NCBI RefSeq assembly: GCF_019357495.1
Contig: NZ_CP079110.1
Location: forward strand, 682,001-746,000
DNA: 64,000 bases
From: Nosocomiicoccus ampullae
GTDB taxonomy: Bacteria; Bacillota; Bacilli; Staphylococcales; Salinicoccaceae
Direction: 5' to 3'
Positions 50,132 to 59,211 of this stretch are shown here, in pieces; position 1 is the stretch's first letter, and every line of letters starts with the position of its first letter. The position numbers were made by a program, and so were the translations under genes. The notes under the pieces are model-generated. The model was not told the DNA's origin, made no database searches, and saw nothing but the letters and a program-made list of their open reading frames with translations.

Positions 50132-51538
50132 TTACATTGGACCATAGTTGATAAAGTACGCAATGACGAGTAATACCGCAGCGATTGTATACCAAATAAG
50201 AAGTAACGGCCAAATGAATTTGATCCAATCTGTATATTTAATTTTTGCGATTGCTAATGCCGCCATGAAGTATCCAGATGTCGGGTAGAAAATGTTTGAG
50301 AATCCGTCACCAAATAGGAATGCAAGTACTGCTGTTTGTCTAGTCATTTCTGTTAAGTCAACAATTCCAATAATGATTGGCATCGTTGCAGCTGCTTGAC
50401 CACTACCTGACGGGATTAAGAAGTTGATTAATGCTTGTACGATCATCATTGCTACTGGAACTACTGTTTCAGGTAGAACGACTACGATTTTACTTAGACC
50501 GTAGACAATTGTATCCATAATCATACCATCTGCTAATACGACTGAGATTGCACGCGCCACCCCAACAATAAATGCGCCAAGTAAAATCATACGCATACCA
50601 TCATTCATGTATTCAGCAATTTTAGATGGCTTTAATCCGGCAATTAATCCAATCACAATACCAGAAAAGATATAGTAACCACCTAATTCTAAGAAGTACC
50701 ATTTATATTGGAAGATCAAGAATGCCATTAATACAAGTAAAATGACTAATACAAATGTTGCAATCATTGTTCTTGTTTCTGACTTTGGATATTTAATCTC
50801 TTCTTTTACGAATTCACTATCATCAACGTCGTCTGTAACAAGAGATGCTTCTGGATTTTTTTGTACTTTTTTAATATACCTACTTACAAAGATGATACCA
50901 ACCGTTAGCATAATGACTAATGCAATCGCACGATACCATAAACCTGAGAATAAAGGTAGTTCAGCAATTGTATGTGCAGTACCGACGTTTGCTGCAGTTG
51001 TTAAACCACAGGCAAAACCAACAACCGTTGAAATTAATATAATAGCTGTAGATGCAATACGATCATACCCAAATTTTAAAAATAGGGGTAGCAATGCTGG
51101 TAAGAATATTAGAGACGCTTCAATCATCCCTGTCATTGCAACGAATAGTGCAAGCGTAAAAGAAATTACTGGAATAATAAGTAATCCTTTATTTCCAAAC
51201 GTCTTAATTAAGAAGTTTAGAATCATGTCGATAATTCCCGCTTTCTCAATTACACCAAACATCGCACCAATGGCTAAAATACCAAAGATAATAATTACTG
51301 TTTCTTCAATACCTCTTGGAATCGCTGTCATAAATTCCATAAAAGTTACTGGTGCTTGCTCAATATAATGGAATGTATCTGCGATTATTACATTGATACC
51401 GTTTACTTCTTCACGGTCAAATTCTCCAGCAGGTATAATATACGATGCGAGTGCTGCAAGAAAAATAATTAGAAATAAAATGACATAGATATGGGGCATT
51501 TGAAAGCCTTGTTTCTTCTCATTACTTGTTTTACGCAA
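50132..51538 (-). CDS. YfcC/DcuC-family membrane carrier
   Basis: The 468-residue protein has about 11-12 membrane helices and the YfcC-type features of an early PAGEFDRE segment after the first helix, GMIEASLIFLPALLPLF, and a late LIPSGSGQAAATMPI. The family includes putative C4-dicarboxylate and basic amino acid carriers, and the substrate here cannot be read from sequence. I prefer TTG 51538 because AGAGGTGAT lies at proper spacing. The GTG at 51547 overlaps that site. Confidence 0.85.
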   Translation of the reverse strand: MRKTSNEKKQGFQMPHIYVILFLIIFLAALASYIIPAGEFDREEVNGINVIIADTFHYIEQAPVTFMEFMTAIPRGIEETVIIIFGILAIGAMFGVIEKAGIIDMILNFLIKTFGNKGLLIIPVISFTLALFVAMTGMIEASLIFLPALLPLFLKFGYDRIASTAIILISTVVGFACGLTTAANVGTAHTIAELPLFSGLWYRAIALVIMLTVGIIFVSRYIKKVQKNPEASLVTDDVDDSEFVKEEIKYPKSETRTMIATFVLVILLVLMAFLIFQYKWYFLELGGYYIFSGIVIGLIAGLKPSKIAEYMNDGMRMILLGAFIVGVARAISVVLADGMIMDTIVYGLSKIVVVLPETVVPVAMMIVQALINFLIPSGSGQAAATMPIIIGIVDLTEMTRQTAVLAFLFGDGFSNIFYPTSGYFMAALAIAKIKYTDWIKFIWPLLLIWYTIAAVLLVIAYFINYGPM

Positions 51539-51569
51539 ATTAATCACCTCTTAAGTCTATTTGTTGTTA

Positions 51570-51599
51570 AGTATACAGAATATTTTGTGAATAAATCAA
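51570..51599 (-). promoter_or_regulatory. sigma-A promoter of the YfcC-type gene
   Basis: On the minus strand TTGATT (51594-51599) and TATACT (51570-51575) are spaced by 18 bp and give a leader of about 25 nt. Confidence 0.7.
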
Positions 51600-51670
51600 T
51601 GATTTAATTAAATTAATAAAAAATGATATATTATATAGTGAGGTAATTAGTCTCAATGGAAGGTGATTTT

Positions 51671-51934
51671 TTGGAGGCATTTGGAGAGAAGTACGGTGTA
51701 ACTTTAATGTTCTTAATACCAATTGCTATATTTACTGTTGCATTTACAGATCATTTTATTAGTTACATAGTAATGGCAATTATTTTTGCGATTTTTAGTT
51801 TTATTATTGAAAAAAATATAAAAGAAAAGCATAAAGATGAAGCAAAAGAAATTGTGAATAAACGTGTCGGTAATATTGTCATTCCTGCTGTATTTGTATT
51901 TATGATTGTCAATCTTATCATTGTATTTATTTAA
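51671..51934 (+). CDS. small three-helix membrane protein, unknown
   Basis: I do not recognise this 87-residue protein. It has three hydrophobic helices (around 11-26, 29-47 and 67-87), with a charged loop (EKNIKEKHKDEAKEIVNKR) between the second and third. TTG 51671 is preferred because GAAGGTGA lies just before it. An ATG at 51656 would put that site inside the gene. It is divergent from the YfcC-type gene and shares a terminator with ispH. Confidence 0.7.
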   Translation: MEAFGEKYGVTLMFLIPIAIFTVAFTDHFISYIVMAIIFAIFSFIIEKNIKEKHKDEAKEIVNKRVGNIVIPAVFVFMIVNLIIVFI

Positions 51935-51967
51935 AAAAGCGACTGATTAATATCAGTCGCTTTTTTT
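51935..51967. terminator. bidirectional terminator between the small membrane gene and ispH
   Basis: Arms AAAAGCGACTGAT (51935-51947) and ATCAGTCGCTTTT (51952-51964) form a perfect 13-bp stem with a 4-nt loop. A- and T-runs on both sides serve both convergent genes. Confidence 0.9.
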
Positions 51968-52928
51968 ATTTCAAAATCTTAACAGGTTTTGGATTTTTTA
52001 TATTCGGTAAAATCTTTTCTTTTGGTACTGTTGAAACTGGTTGTTGTGGGTTTTCAGGATCATAGTTTGTAAAGTAGTCAATCACTTCTTTAACGATTTG
52101 TGTTGGTGTTGAAGCACCTGCAGTAATCGCGACTGACTCTATACCGTGAAGCCACTCTAATTTTAACTCACTAAGTGATGAGATTCGGTAAGCATTCGTA
52201 TGAGCGATTTCTTTTGATACTTGGGCAAGTCTATTTGAGTTGTTACTTTTTGGGTCACCTACAACGATTAATAGATCAGCTTCTTTTGCTTGCTCAGCAA
52301 CTGCTTCTTGTCGAACTTGAGTTGCCATACAAATTTCTCTATGGACTTCGATGTGTGGGAATTCTAATTTCAATGCATCCATAATATGTTGCACGTCCCA
52401 CTGACTCATCGTTGTTTGGTTTGTTACGATGAGTTTTTTATCTTGTAAACGTTCCGGAAGATGTTTAACTTCTTCTTCAGTTTCAATTAAGTGAACTTTG
52501 TCAGGTGAAACTCCAACAGCGCCCTCAGGTTCTGGGTGCCCTTTTTTACCGATGTAAATAACTTCATAGCCTTCTTCAGTTTTATTTTCTATAAGGTCAT
52601 GAGTAAATTGAACATCAGGGCATGTTGCATCTATACAAGTGAGACCTTTCTCACGCGCGCGTTTTTTTACTTCAGGTGAGACACCGTGAGCAGTAAAAAT
52701 AACTGTTCCTTCTTCAATTTGTTCTAATATTTCTAAGCGGTTTTCACCATCTAATGTGATGATACCTTCATCTTCAAATGCATCTGTTACGTGTTTGTTA
52801 TGAACGATCATTCCTAAAATATAAATGGGTCTAGGTAATGACTGATCTAGTGATGCGTTTTTAGCAATTACCATCGCATCAACAACACCGTAACAATATC
52901 CACGTGGCGCAATTTTTATAATATCCAT
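51966..52928 (-). CDS. ispH: 4-hydroxy-3-methylbut-2-enyl diphosphate reductase
   Basis: IspH carries out the last step of the MEP isoprenoid pathway, using a [4Fe-4S] cluster. The three cluster cysteines are in APRGYCYGV (C12), DATCPDVQ and [28 protein letters not shown] is also typical. From ATG 52928, behind a GGAGG-like site, it has 320 residues. The extension upstream to 52961 is not supported. ispG lies in the same window at 60686. Confidence 0.95.
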   Translation of the reverse strand: MDIIKIAPRGYCYGVVDAMVIAKNASLDQSLPRPIYILGMIVHNKHVTDAFEDEGIITLDGENRLEILEQIEEGTVIFTAHGVSPEVKKRAREKGLTCIDATCPDVQFTHDLIENKTEEGYEVIYIGKKGHPEPEGAVGVSPDKVHLIETEEEVKHLPERLQDKKLIVTNQTTMSQWDVQHIMDALKLEFPHIEVHREICMATQVRQEAVAEQAKEADLLIVVGDPKSNNSNRLAQVSKEIAHTNAYRISSLSELKLEWLHGIESVAITAGASTPTQIVKEVIDYFTNYDPENPQQPVSTVPKEKILPNIKNPKPVKILK

Positions 52929-53054
52929 TAAGATGCCTCCTCTGTACTGATTATATATCATTATAATGTGATTTCAAATGAATCACTTAAGCTATCTTAA
53001 TCATCCATGTTCATGTATAATATAGACCGAGCTAAAATAGAAATAGGTGAGAAC

Positions 53055-54374
53055 ATGAATGCATTTAAGCGATTTGATTTTAAAGAAGAAATGCTAAAAG
53101 CGGTTGAAAATATACACTTTACACACCCAACTTTAGTACAGGAACGAGTAATACCAAAAATCTTAAAAGGAAATAATGTTATTGTTCAAAGTTCAACAGG
53201 TAGTGGTAAAAGTCACGCATTTTTATTACCGATAATTAATAATATTCATCCAGAAGATAAAAAAGTTCAGTCAATAATTATCGCGCCAACACGCGAACTC
53301 GCGCGCCAATTATATAATATGGCGTCAGAGGTCTTAAAGACTTTTCCTGAAATTGAAGCAAAGCTTTTTATCGGTGGAAAAGATTTTGAAAGAGACCAAA
53401 CACGTGCAGAAAACAGTCCGCACATAGTAATTGGTACACCAAACCGTATATTAGAACTAATTCACTCATCAAATTTAAAAGTATCAGAAGCGAGCTCTTT
53501 AGTTATAGATGAAGCGGATTTAAGTATTGATTTAGGATTTTTAGAAACAATCGATAAAATATCAAATGCTATAGATTCGTCTGCACAATTTTTAGTTTTC
53601 TCTGCAACAATCCCAAACGATTTGCAACACTTTTTACAGAAATATTTAACACATACTGAAGTGCTTGTCATTGATAACACAAAGCAAAAAGCGAATATTC
53701 ACTATAGCTTAATTCCAGTACGTAGTGATAATAAAATGTCAAAAGTACTTGATATTACACAAAACATTACGCCTTACTTAGGTTTTATATTCGCAAATAG
53801 TCGTGAAAGAGCAGATGAGTTGTACGAATACCTAGCACAAAATGGTGTAAATGTCGGTATATTCCACGGGGGATTAAAACCGAGGGAACGTAAACAAGTC
53901 ATTAACCAAATTCACAATTTAGAATATATGTGGGTTGTCGCGAGTGACCTTGCAGCTAGAGGTTTAGACTTTGACGGTGCAAGTCACGTAATTAACTACG
54001 ACATCCCAAGAGAAATTGAGTTCTTTACTCATAGGGTTGGTCGTGTCGGTCGTGGTGAATATAGTGGGGTTGCAATTACTTTATATGAACCGAACGAAAC
54101 AGACCTCCTCGACCAAATTGAAAGTAAAGGCTATAAATTTAAACATGAAGATTTAATACGAGGTGAATTACGAGAAATTAAAGATCGTAAAAAACGCTCA
54201 GAGAGACGTAAAAAAGAAGTACAACTCGATGAAGATTTATCTTATAAAGTAAGAAAGCCAAAAAAAGTTAAACCTGGTTATAAGAAAAAGATGAAACAAG
54301 ACTTAGAAAAACTAAAGCGTGATAAGCGTAAGCAATATGCACAAAATCAAAAAAGAAAAAGTAAAAAGAGGTAA
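53055..54374 (+). CDS. cshB: DEAD-box RNA helicase CshB
   Basis: CshB-type helicases act in mRNA turnover and cold adaptation. The 439-residue protein has motif I SSTGSGKS (46-53), DEAD (152-155), SAT (183-185) and HRVGRVGR, then a very basic C-terminal tail (RKKRSERRKKE onwards) for RNA binding. ATG 53055 follows AGGTGAG. The longer frame from 53007 covers a TATAAT at 53016-53021, the likely -10 box. nfo follows by six bases, as in Bacillus yqfR-yqfS. Confidence 0.95.
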   Translation: MNAFKRFDFKEEMLKAVENIHFTHPTLVQERVIPKILKGNNVIVQSSTGSGKSHAFLLPIINNIHPEDKKVQSIIIAPTRELARQLYNMASEVLKTFPEIEAKLFIGGKDFERDQTRAENSPHIVIGTPNRILELIHSSNLKVSEASSLVIDEADLSIDLGFLETIDKISNAIDSSAQFLVFSATIPNDLQHFLQKYLTHTEVLVIDNTKQKANIHYSLIPVRSDNKMSKVLDITQNITPYLGFIFANSRERADELYEYLAQNGVNVGIFHGGLKPRERKQVINQIHNLEYMWVVASDLAARGLDFDGASHVINYDIPREIEFFTHRVGRVGRGEYSGVAITLYEPNETDLLDQIESKGYKFKHEDLIRGELREIKDRKKRSERRKKEVQLDEDLSYKVRKPKKVKPGYKKKMKQDLEKLKRDKRKQYAQNQKRKSKKR

Positions 54375-54380
54375 GATAAT

Positions 54381-55280
54381 ATGTTGATTGGTTCACATGT
54401 TCCGATGAATGGTAAAAAAATGTTAGAGGGTGCCGTAGAAACAGCACATTCATATGGAGAAAATACATTTATGATCTATACCGGTGCACCTCAAAATACG
54501 AGAAGAAAACCTATTGAAGAATTAAATATTGAAAAAGGACAATCATTGATTAAAGAATATGGAATGAAAGATATCGTCGTTCATGCACCATACATTATTA
54601 ACATAGGAAACACGACACGTGAAGGTGTGTTTGACCTGGGTGTTGATTTTTTAATTAATGAAATCGCACGTACTGAAGCAATTGGTTCTAATCAAATCGT
54701 ACTACATCCAGGCGCACATGTTGGTGCTGGAGTAGATGCAGGTATTGAATCGATTATTAAAGGCTTAAACATTGTCTTAGAAGAAAAACACGATGTTCAA
54801 ATTGCTTTAGAAACAATGGCAGGTAAAGGAACTGAAATTGGTCGTAACTTTGAAGAAATCGCAAGAATAATAGACGGTGTGACACATAACGAACGTTTAA
54901 GTGTCACATTTGATACTTGTCATGTTCATGATTCTGGATATGACATTAAAAATGATTTTGACGGTGTCTTAAATGACTTTGACAAAACAATTGGTATCGA
55001 CCGCATTAAAGTGCTTCACATAAATGATTCTAAAAACGAAGTCGGTGCAAAAAAAGATAGGCACGAAAACTATGGGTTTGGTCATATCGGTTTTGATGCG
55101 TTACAATACATCGTTAACCATGAAGAATTTAAAGATTTACCAAAAATTTTAGAAACACCTTTTGTTGGGCTTGACAAAAAAGATAAACAGCCCCCATACA
55201 AACATGAAATCGAAATGATTAAAAGTGGTCAATTCGACCCTGAATTACTTGAAAAAATTAATCCAAATATTAAGCAGTAA
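54381..55280 (+). CDS. nfo: endonuclease IV
   Basis: Endonuclease IV cuts DNA at abasic sites with a three-zinc centre. The 299-residue protein has the AP2 signatures [46 protein letters not shown] and [22 protein letters not shown]. It shares a transcription unit with cshB and ends in a strong terminator. Confidence 0.97.
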   Translation: MLIGSHVPMNGKKMLEGAVETAHSYGENTFMIYTGAPQNTRRKPIEELNIEKGQSLIKEYGMKDIVVHAPYIINIGNTTREGVFDLGVDFLINEIARTEAIGSNQIVLHPGAHVGAGVDAGIESIIKGLNIVLEEKHDVQIALETMAGKGTEIGRNFEEIARIIDGVTHNERLSVTFDTCHVHDSGYDIKNDFDGVLNDFDKTIGIDRIKVLHINDSKNEVGAKKDRHENYGFGHIGFDALQYIVNHEEFKDLPKILETPFVGLDKKDKQPPYKHEIEMIKSGQFDPELLEKINPNIKQ

Positions 55281-55285
55281 GTTAT

Positions 55286-55313
55286 AAAGAGCACTTGTAA
55301 TAGTGCTCTTTTA
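55286..55313 (+). terminator. terminator after nfo
   Basis: Arms AAAGAGCACT (55286-55295) and AGTGCTCTTT (55302-55311) form a perfect 10-bp stem with a 6-nt loop and a T-rich tail, directly before the znu promoter. Confidence 0.88.
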
Positions 55314-55314
55314 T

Positions 55315-55343
55315 TTTACAATTCGTAATGGTTACGGTAAAAT
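55315..55343 (+). promoter_or_regulatory. sigma-A promoter of the znuC-znuB-zur operon
   Basis: TTTACA (55315-55320) and TAAAAT (55338-55343) are spaced by 17 bp, and the spacer is almost entirely filled by the Zur box. The predicted transcription start is near 55350. Confidence 0.8.
55323..55337. promoter_or_regulatory. Zur box in the znu promoter
   Basis: TCGTAATGGTTACGG fits the 7-1-7 Zur box consensus TCGTAATnATTACGA at 12 of 14 fixed positions, with CGTAA and TTACG as the inverted core. Lying between -35 and -10, bound zinc-Zur would block RNA polymerase. The operon's last gene encodes a Zur protein, so this would be autoregulation. Confidence 0.85.
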
Positions 55344-55379
55344 AGAACAATTGAAGTGATAGAAAGTGAAGGTGAAAAC

Positions 55380-56177
55380 ATGACAGCACCAATATTTGAA
55401 ATTAAAGATGTTAGCTATAAATATTATGAAAAAATGGAAACTACAGTCGCTTTACAAAATATCAATCTAAAAATTGATAGAGGTGAATTTATGGCGATTG
55501 TTGGACCAAATGGCTCTGGTAAATCAACATTATTAAAGTTGATATTGGGAATTAAAAAGCTACAAGAAGGTGAAATACTCATAAACGGTAAGCCTGCCAG
55601 TCGAAAAAATAGAGAGACGAAAGTCGGCTACGTGTCACAAAAAGCTGCTTCATTTGCAAAAGGTTTCCCAGCAACTGTTAAAGAAGTTGTATTAAGTGGC
55701 TTAACCAAAAAACGTGGATTATTTAAAAGATTTAATAAGGAAGACTATGAAGCATTAGATTATGTTTTAAATTTATTAGATATTAAAGATTTAAAAAACA
55801 AAAATATCGCAAGTTTATCAGGTGGTCAAACACAGCGTGTGTTTATTGCGAGAGCATTAATTAATAATCCAGAAATTCTCGTGTTAGACGAGCCGACTGA
55901 AGGAATTGATGCAAGAAATATTAATAGCTTCTATGAAGTATTAACACTTTTAAAAGAAGAGGGTACGACAATCCTTCTTGTCACACATGATATAGGTGTT
56001 GTTATTGATCAAGCAGATACTGTAGCTTGTCTGAATGAGCATTTACATTTCCACGGTACGAATCAAGAATTTCGTAATTTAGATGAAGCACAACTCTCTA
56101 AAGTTTATGGATTTCCAATTCAACTCGTGAGTCATGACCACGATAGAAGCTGTTGTGAGGTGCCACATGTTAATTGA
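55380..56177 (+). CDS. znuC: zinc ABC transporter ATP-binding protein
   Basis: The 265-residue ATPase has Walker A GPNGSGKST (42-50), signature LSGGQ (146-150) and Walker B LVLDEP (167-172). Its C-terminus is rich in H, D and C (SHDHDRSCCEVPH), which might bind metal. ATG 55380 follows GAAGGTGAA. With znuB and zur it matches the staphylococcal mreA-mreB-zur operon, which likewise lacks a binding-protein gene. The zinc role is inferred from the Zur box and zur. Confidence 0.92.
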   Translation: MTAPIFEIKDVSYKYYEKMETTVALQNINLKIDRGEFMAIVGPNGSGKSTLLKLILGIKKLQEGEILINGKPASRKNRETKVGYVSQKAASFAKGFPATVKEVVLSGLTKKRGLFKRFNKEDYEALDYVLNLLDIKDLKNKNIASLSGGQTQRVFIARALINNPEILVLDEPTEGIDARNINSFYEVLTLLKEEGTTILLVTHDIGVVIDQADTVACLNEHLHFHGTNQEFRNLDEAQLSKVYGFPIQLVSHDHDRSCCEVPHVN

Positions 56178-57003
56178 TGCATTACAAAATTATGAATTTA
56201 TGAGATATTCTTTTATTAGTGGGATTATTGTCGGATTAATTGCACCGTTACTTGGTACATTTATTGTCGTAAGAAGGCTAAGTTTAATCGCCGATGCACT
56301 ATCTCATATCTCCCTTGGTGGAATAACTTTCGGTGTTTATATAACAAGTATCACTGGATTTTTAATTAATCCATTAATCACAGCAGTCCTATTTTCAATC
56401 GTCGGTGCTTTAAGTATTGAAAAAATGCGTACAGTATATAAACACTTTTCAGAGATTTCAATACCAATTATTATGAGTCTCGGTATTGCATTGTCTGTAG
56501 TTTTTTTATCGTTATCTAATGGATTTAATCAAGACTTATTTGGATACCTATTTGGTAGTATTAGTGCCGTGACGAGAAACGATTTAATTTTAATTAGTAT
56601 TATTGGAGTTATCGTGGTTTCATTCGTTGTATTACTATATAAGGAAATGTTTTTACTGTCATTTGATGAAGAATATAGTGAAGTTATGAAGATTAGCGGT
56701 GTGATTCATTTTATTTTTATTGTGTTAGTTGCTTTAGTCATTAGTGCATCAATGAGAATTGTCGGTACGTTATTAGTAAGTGCTATGATGACTCTACCTG
56801 TCGCAGCAGCTATGAGAATAACTTCAAGTTTTAAAACATTAATTCTAGTGAGTATTATTTTTGGTGAAATATCTGTACTTATTGGTCTAGTGATAGGATT
56901 TTATTTAGATATTGCTCCAGGTGGAATGATCGTATTAGTTGCGATATTTATTTTAGCGATGACATTTGTCGTCAATCGAATTGGAGTGAAGATGAATGCA
57001 TAA
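56167..57003 (+). CDS. znuB: zinc ABC transporter permease
   Basis: The 278-residue protein has about eight membrane helices and ABC-3 family features (GLIAPLLGTFIVVRRLSLIADALSHISLGG, then RIVGTLLVSAMMTLPVAAA). It overlaps znuC by 11 bases. The ATG at 56167 follows GAGGTG. No solute-binding protein gene lies nearby, so one must be encoded elsewhere. Confidence 0.92.
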   Translation: MLIDALQNYEFMRYSFISGIIVGLIAPLLGTFIVVRRLSLIADALSHISLGGITFGVYITSITGFLINPLITAVLFSIVGALSIEKMRTVYKHFSEISIPIIMSLGIALSVVFLSLSNGFNQDLFGYLFGSISAVTRNDLILISIIGVIVVSFVVLLYKEMFLLSFDEEYSEVMKISGVIHFIFIVLVALVISASMRIVGTLLVSAMMTLPVAAAMRITSSFKTLILVSIIFGEISVLIGLVIGFYLDIAPGGMIVLVAIFILAMTFVVNRIGVKMNA

Positions 57004-57424
57004 TCATACTATTGATAAAGAAGAAGTTAAATCAATATTAAAGGAAAATAATTTAAAGTTAACTAAGCAAAGACTGTCATTACTCGACATCTTTTTAGAA
57101 AATGAAAATTATGTAAGTGCAAAATATGTTTATGATAAAATGGCTGAGATTTATGAAGGAATTAGTTATGATACGATATATAGAAACTTATATACACTAT
57201 ATGAAATCAATGTCCTAGAAGAAACGACATTTAATGGTGAGAAGCATTATATGATTTCTTGTAGTGACCATCATCACCATCATTTTATTTGTGAAAATTG
57301 TGGTATGGTAAAAATTATTCATTATTGCCCAGTAGAAACATGGCAAAAAGAAATACCAGGCGCTAAAATTAATAGTCACAAAATAGAGCTATATGGCCTC
57401 TGTTCAAAATGTCAGAAAGGATGA
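56996..57424 (+). CDS. zur: Fur-family zinc uptake regulator Zur
   Basis: The 142-residue protein has the Fur winged helix (LKLTKQRLSLLDIFLE, then ISYDTIYRNLYTLYEINVL), a histidine run H92-H96 (DHHHHHF), and the structural zinc site C99, C102, C136 and C139. The location behind znuCB and the Zur box at the operon promoter favour Zur over Fur or PerR. It overlaps znuB by eight bases. Confidence 0.93.
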   Translation: MHNHTIDKEEVKSILKENNLKLTKQRLSLLDIFLENENYVSAKYVYDKMAEIYEGISYDTIYRNLYTLYEINVLEETTFNGEKHYMISCSDHHHHHFICENCGMVKIIHYCPVETWQKEIPGAKINSHKIELYGLCSKCQKG

Positions 57425-57432
57425 TACAATTC

Positions 57433-59139
57433 ATGAGAAATAAATGGTATTTTTTAATACCACTTCTATGTATTTTTCTTGCTTCCTGCAGTGCTGAAGG
57501 CACATTAAATAAAGAAACAAAAAATGTTACTGAGTACAATCAATCTTTAAAAGATAATATTGAAGAGATTTCACAGTTAGAAAATAATATTTCTAACAAA
57601 TTAAAAGAAGTTTCTTCTTCTGAAAAAGAATTTCAGCAAAAAAAGCATGAAGGTCTTGAATTATTAAAAGATCAAGAGAGTAAATACGAAGACATAGAAA
57701 AAGATTTTGAAGACTATGAAAAGTCATTAGAAAAGTTAGACAAAGTAAATACTGAAAAGCTCGACGAAGATAATGTTAATAATTTCAAGCAACTTCATGA
57801 AAGCTTAACAGATCACGTGAATCTTTTAAAAGGCTATTTAAAAGATGTCGATCATTTAAATAATAAACAAAAAAATATGTTTAACACTTTAAAAGAAGAT
57901 GAAGCTACTTTTAAAGAAGCTTCACTATACATTAAAGAAAATAATGATATTATAAGCGAGTTAAATAAAAATCTATCTAAACTCATTACTTCACATAATA
58001 ATTTAAATAAGATCATAGCAACTAAAGACGAGTCATTAAAAGATAACTTAGAAGATATGACTAACTTAACGGTTGAAAATATCACTATGGAAAATAGTTT
58101 CCCAGAACGATTAGCATTTGTACCTGATATTAACATTCCATACCCAGAAGACGGGGTAAAAGGTATTTATGTATCTGGTTATAATGCTGGAGGAGCGCAG
58201 CTAGATGAATTAATAGGATTTATGAATGAATCTGGTTTAAACTCAGTCGTTATTGACGTAAAAGGCGATTATGGTGATATTATGTTTGATATTGATACAG
58301 GAAATGAATTAATTTCAAACTTTACATTTAATTATTATGACGCTGAAGCGGTACTTAAAAAGCTTGAAGAAAACAATATATATCCAATCGCTCGTATCGT
58401 AACTTTTAAAGACACATTACTCGCTGAAGAAAAGCCAGAATGGTCATTTAAAAAATCTGATGGTACTTTATGGAAAAACGGAAACGGTGAAAGTTTTATA
58501 AATCCATTTTTAAAAGAAGTATGGGATTATAATTTAGATGTTGCCGTTGCAGCAGCAAAAGCTGGGTTTAAAGACATTCAGTTTGACTATGTAAGATTCC
58601 CCGAAGGATTTGAAACTTACAGTAACGAACTTGCTTTTGATAGCGGATCATACGATAAAAACGACCGTGTATCTGCAATACTAGACTTCGTCAATTATGC
58701 GCATGAACACCTAAAGCAATATAATGTAGATGTAAGTGTAGATTTATTTGGTTATGCTGCAATTGAAGGAGAAGCACCAGGGATTGGACAAAACTTTGGA
58801 CAATTAGCTGAAGCAGCGGACGTTATGTCAGCGATGATTTACCCGAGTCACTGGAGTGAAGGTTATTTTGATGTACTCGCTCCAGATACCGAGCCATATA
58901 AAGTAATCGATGGTTATATAGAAGTTGAAAAAGAAGTGTTTAATACACTTGAAAACCCACCAGTTTCTAGACCATGGTTACAAGACTTCACAGCAAGTTA
59001 CTTAGGTGCTGGAAACTTTATACAATATAATAAAGAAGAAGTAGAAGCTCAAGTAAAAGCATTAAACGATCACGGTGTGAATGAGTTTCTATTGTGGGAT
59101 GCGACTAATAAATATAGTCGTGGAGTAAATTTTAAATAG
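57433..59139 (+). CDS. lipoprotein with coiled coil and DUF4015 glycoside hydrolase-like domain
   Basis: The 568-residue protein has a lipoprotein signal peptide with lipobox LASC (cysteine 19). A long coiled-coil region follows (about 35-200, rich in K, E, L and N), then a C-terminal domain from about 230. That domain carries YVSGYNAGGAQLDELIGFM, VIDVKGDYGD, IARIVTFKD, IQFDYVRFPEG and MIYPSHWSEG, features of the DUF4015 TIM-barrel family of putative glycoside hydrolases. ATG 57433 fits AAAGG at 57416 and the signal peptide. Its terminator has been split by the IS element. Confidence 0.85.
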   Translation: MRNKWYFLIPLLCIFLASCSAEGTLNKETKNVTEYNQSLKDNIEEISQLENNISNKLKEVSSSEKEFQQKKHEGLELLKDQESKYEDIEKDFEDYEKSLEKLDKVNTEKLDEDNVNNFKQLHESLTDHVNLLKGYLKDVDHLNNKQKNMFNTLKEDEATFKEASLYIKENNDIISELNKNLSKLITSHNNLNKIIATKDESLKDNLEDMTNLTVENITMENSFPERLAFVPDINIPYPEDGVKGIYVSGYNAGGAQLDELIGFMNESGLNSVVIDVKGDYGDIMFDIDTGNELISNFTFNYYDAEAVLKKLEENNIYPIARIVTFKDTLLAEEKPEWSFKKSDGTLWKNGNGESFINPFLKEVWDYNLDVAVAAAKAGFKDIQFDYVRFPEGFETYSNELAFDSGSYDKNDRVSAILDFVNYAHEHLKQYNVDVSVDLFGYAAIEGEAPGIGQNFGQLAEAADVMSAMIYPSHWSEGYFDVLAPDTEPYKVIDGYIEVEKEVFNTLENPPVSRPWLQDFTASYLGAGNFIQYNKEEVEAQVKALNDHGVNEFLLWDATNKYSRGVNFK

Positions 59140-59141
59140 TT

Positions 59142-59157
59142 AAAGACGCTTGAGAAA
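59142..59157 (+). terminator. left half of a terminator split by the IS element
   Basis: AAAGACGCTTGAGAAA is the exact reverse complement of TTTCTCAAGCGTCTTT at 60662-60677, on the other side of the IS. With one copy of the AAA target duplication removed, the halves join into a perfect 32-bp palindrome followed by a T-run. That was the original terminator between the lipoprotein gene and the convergent ispG. Confidence 0.9.
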
Positions 59158-59211
59158 TGAGCTGCACCCCTAAAGTTGGACATGAAAATCCAACTTTAGG
59201 GGTGTTTTTGT

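Noticed and set aside
50742-51368. 208-codon plus-strand frame inside the YfcC-type gene
   Set aside because: It lies antisense to a clear membrane-carrier gene, with no ribosome site and no recognisable domain.
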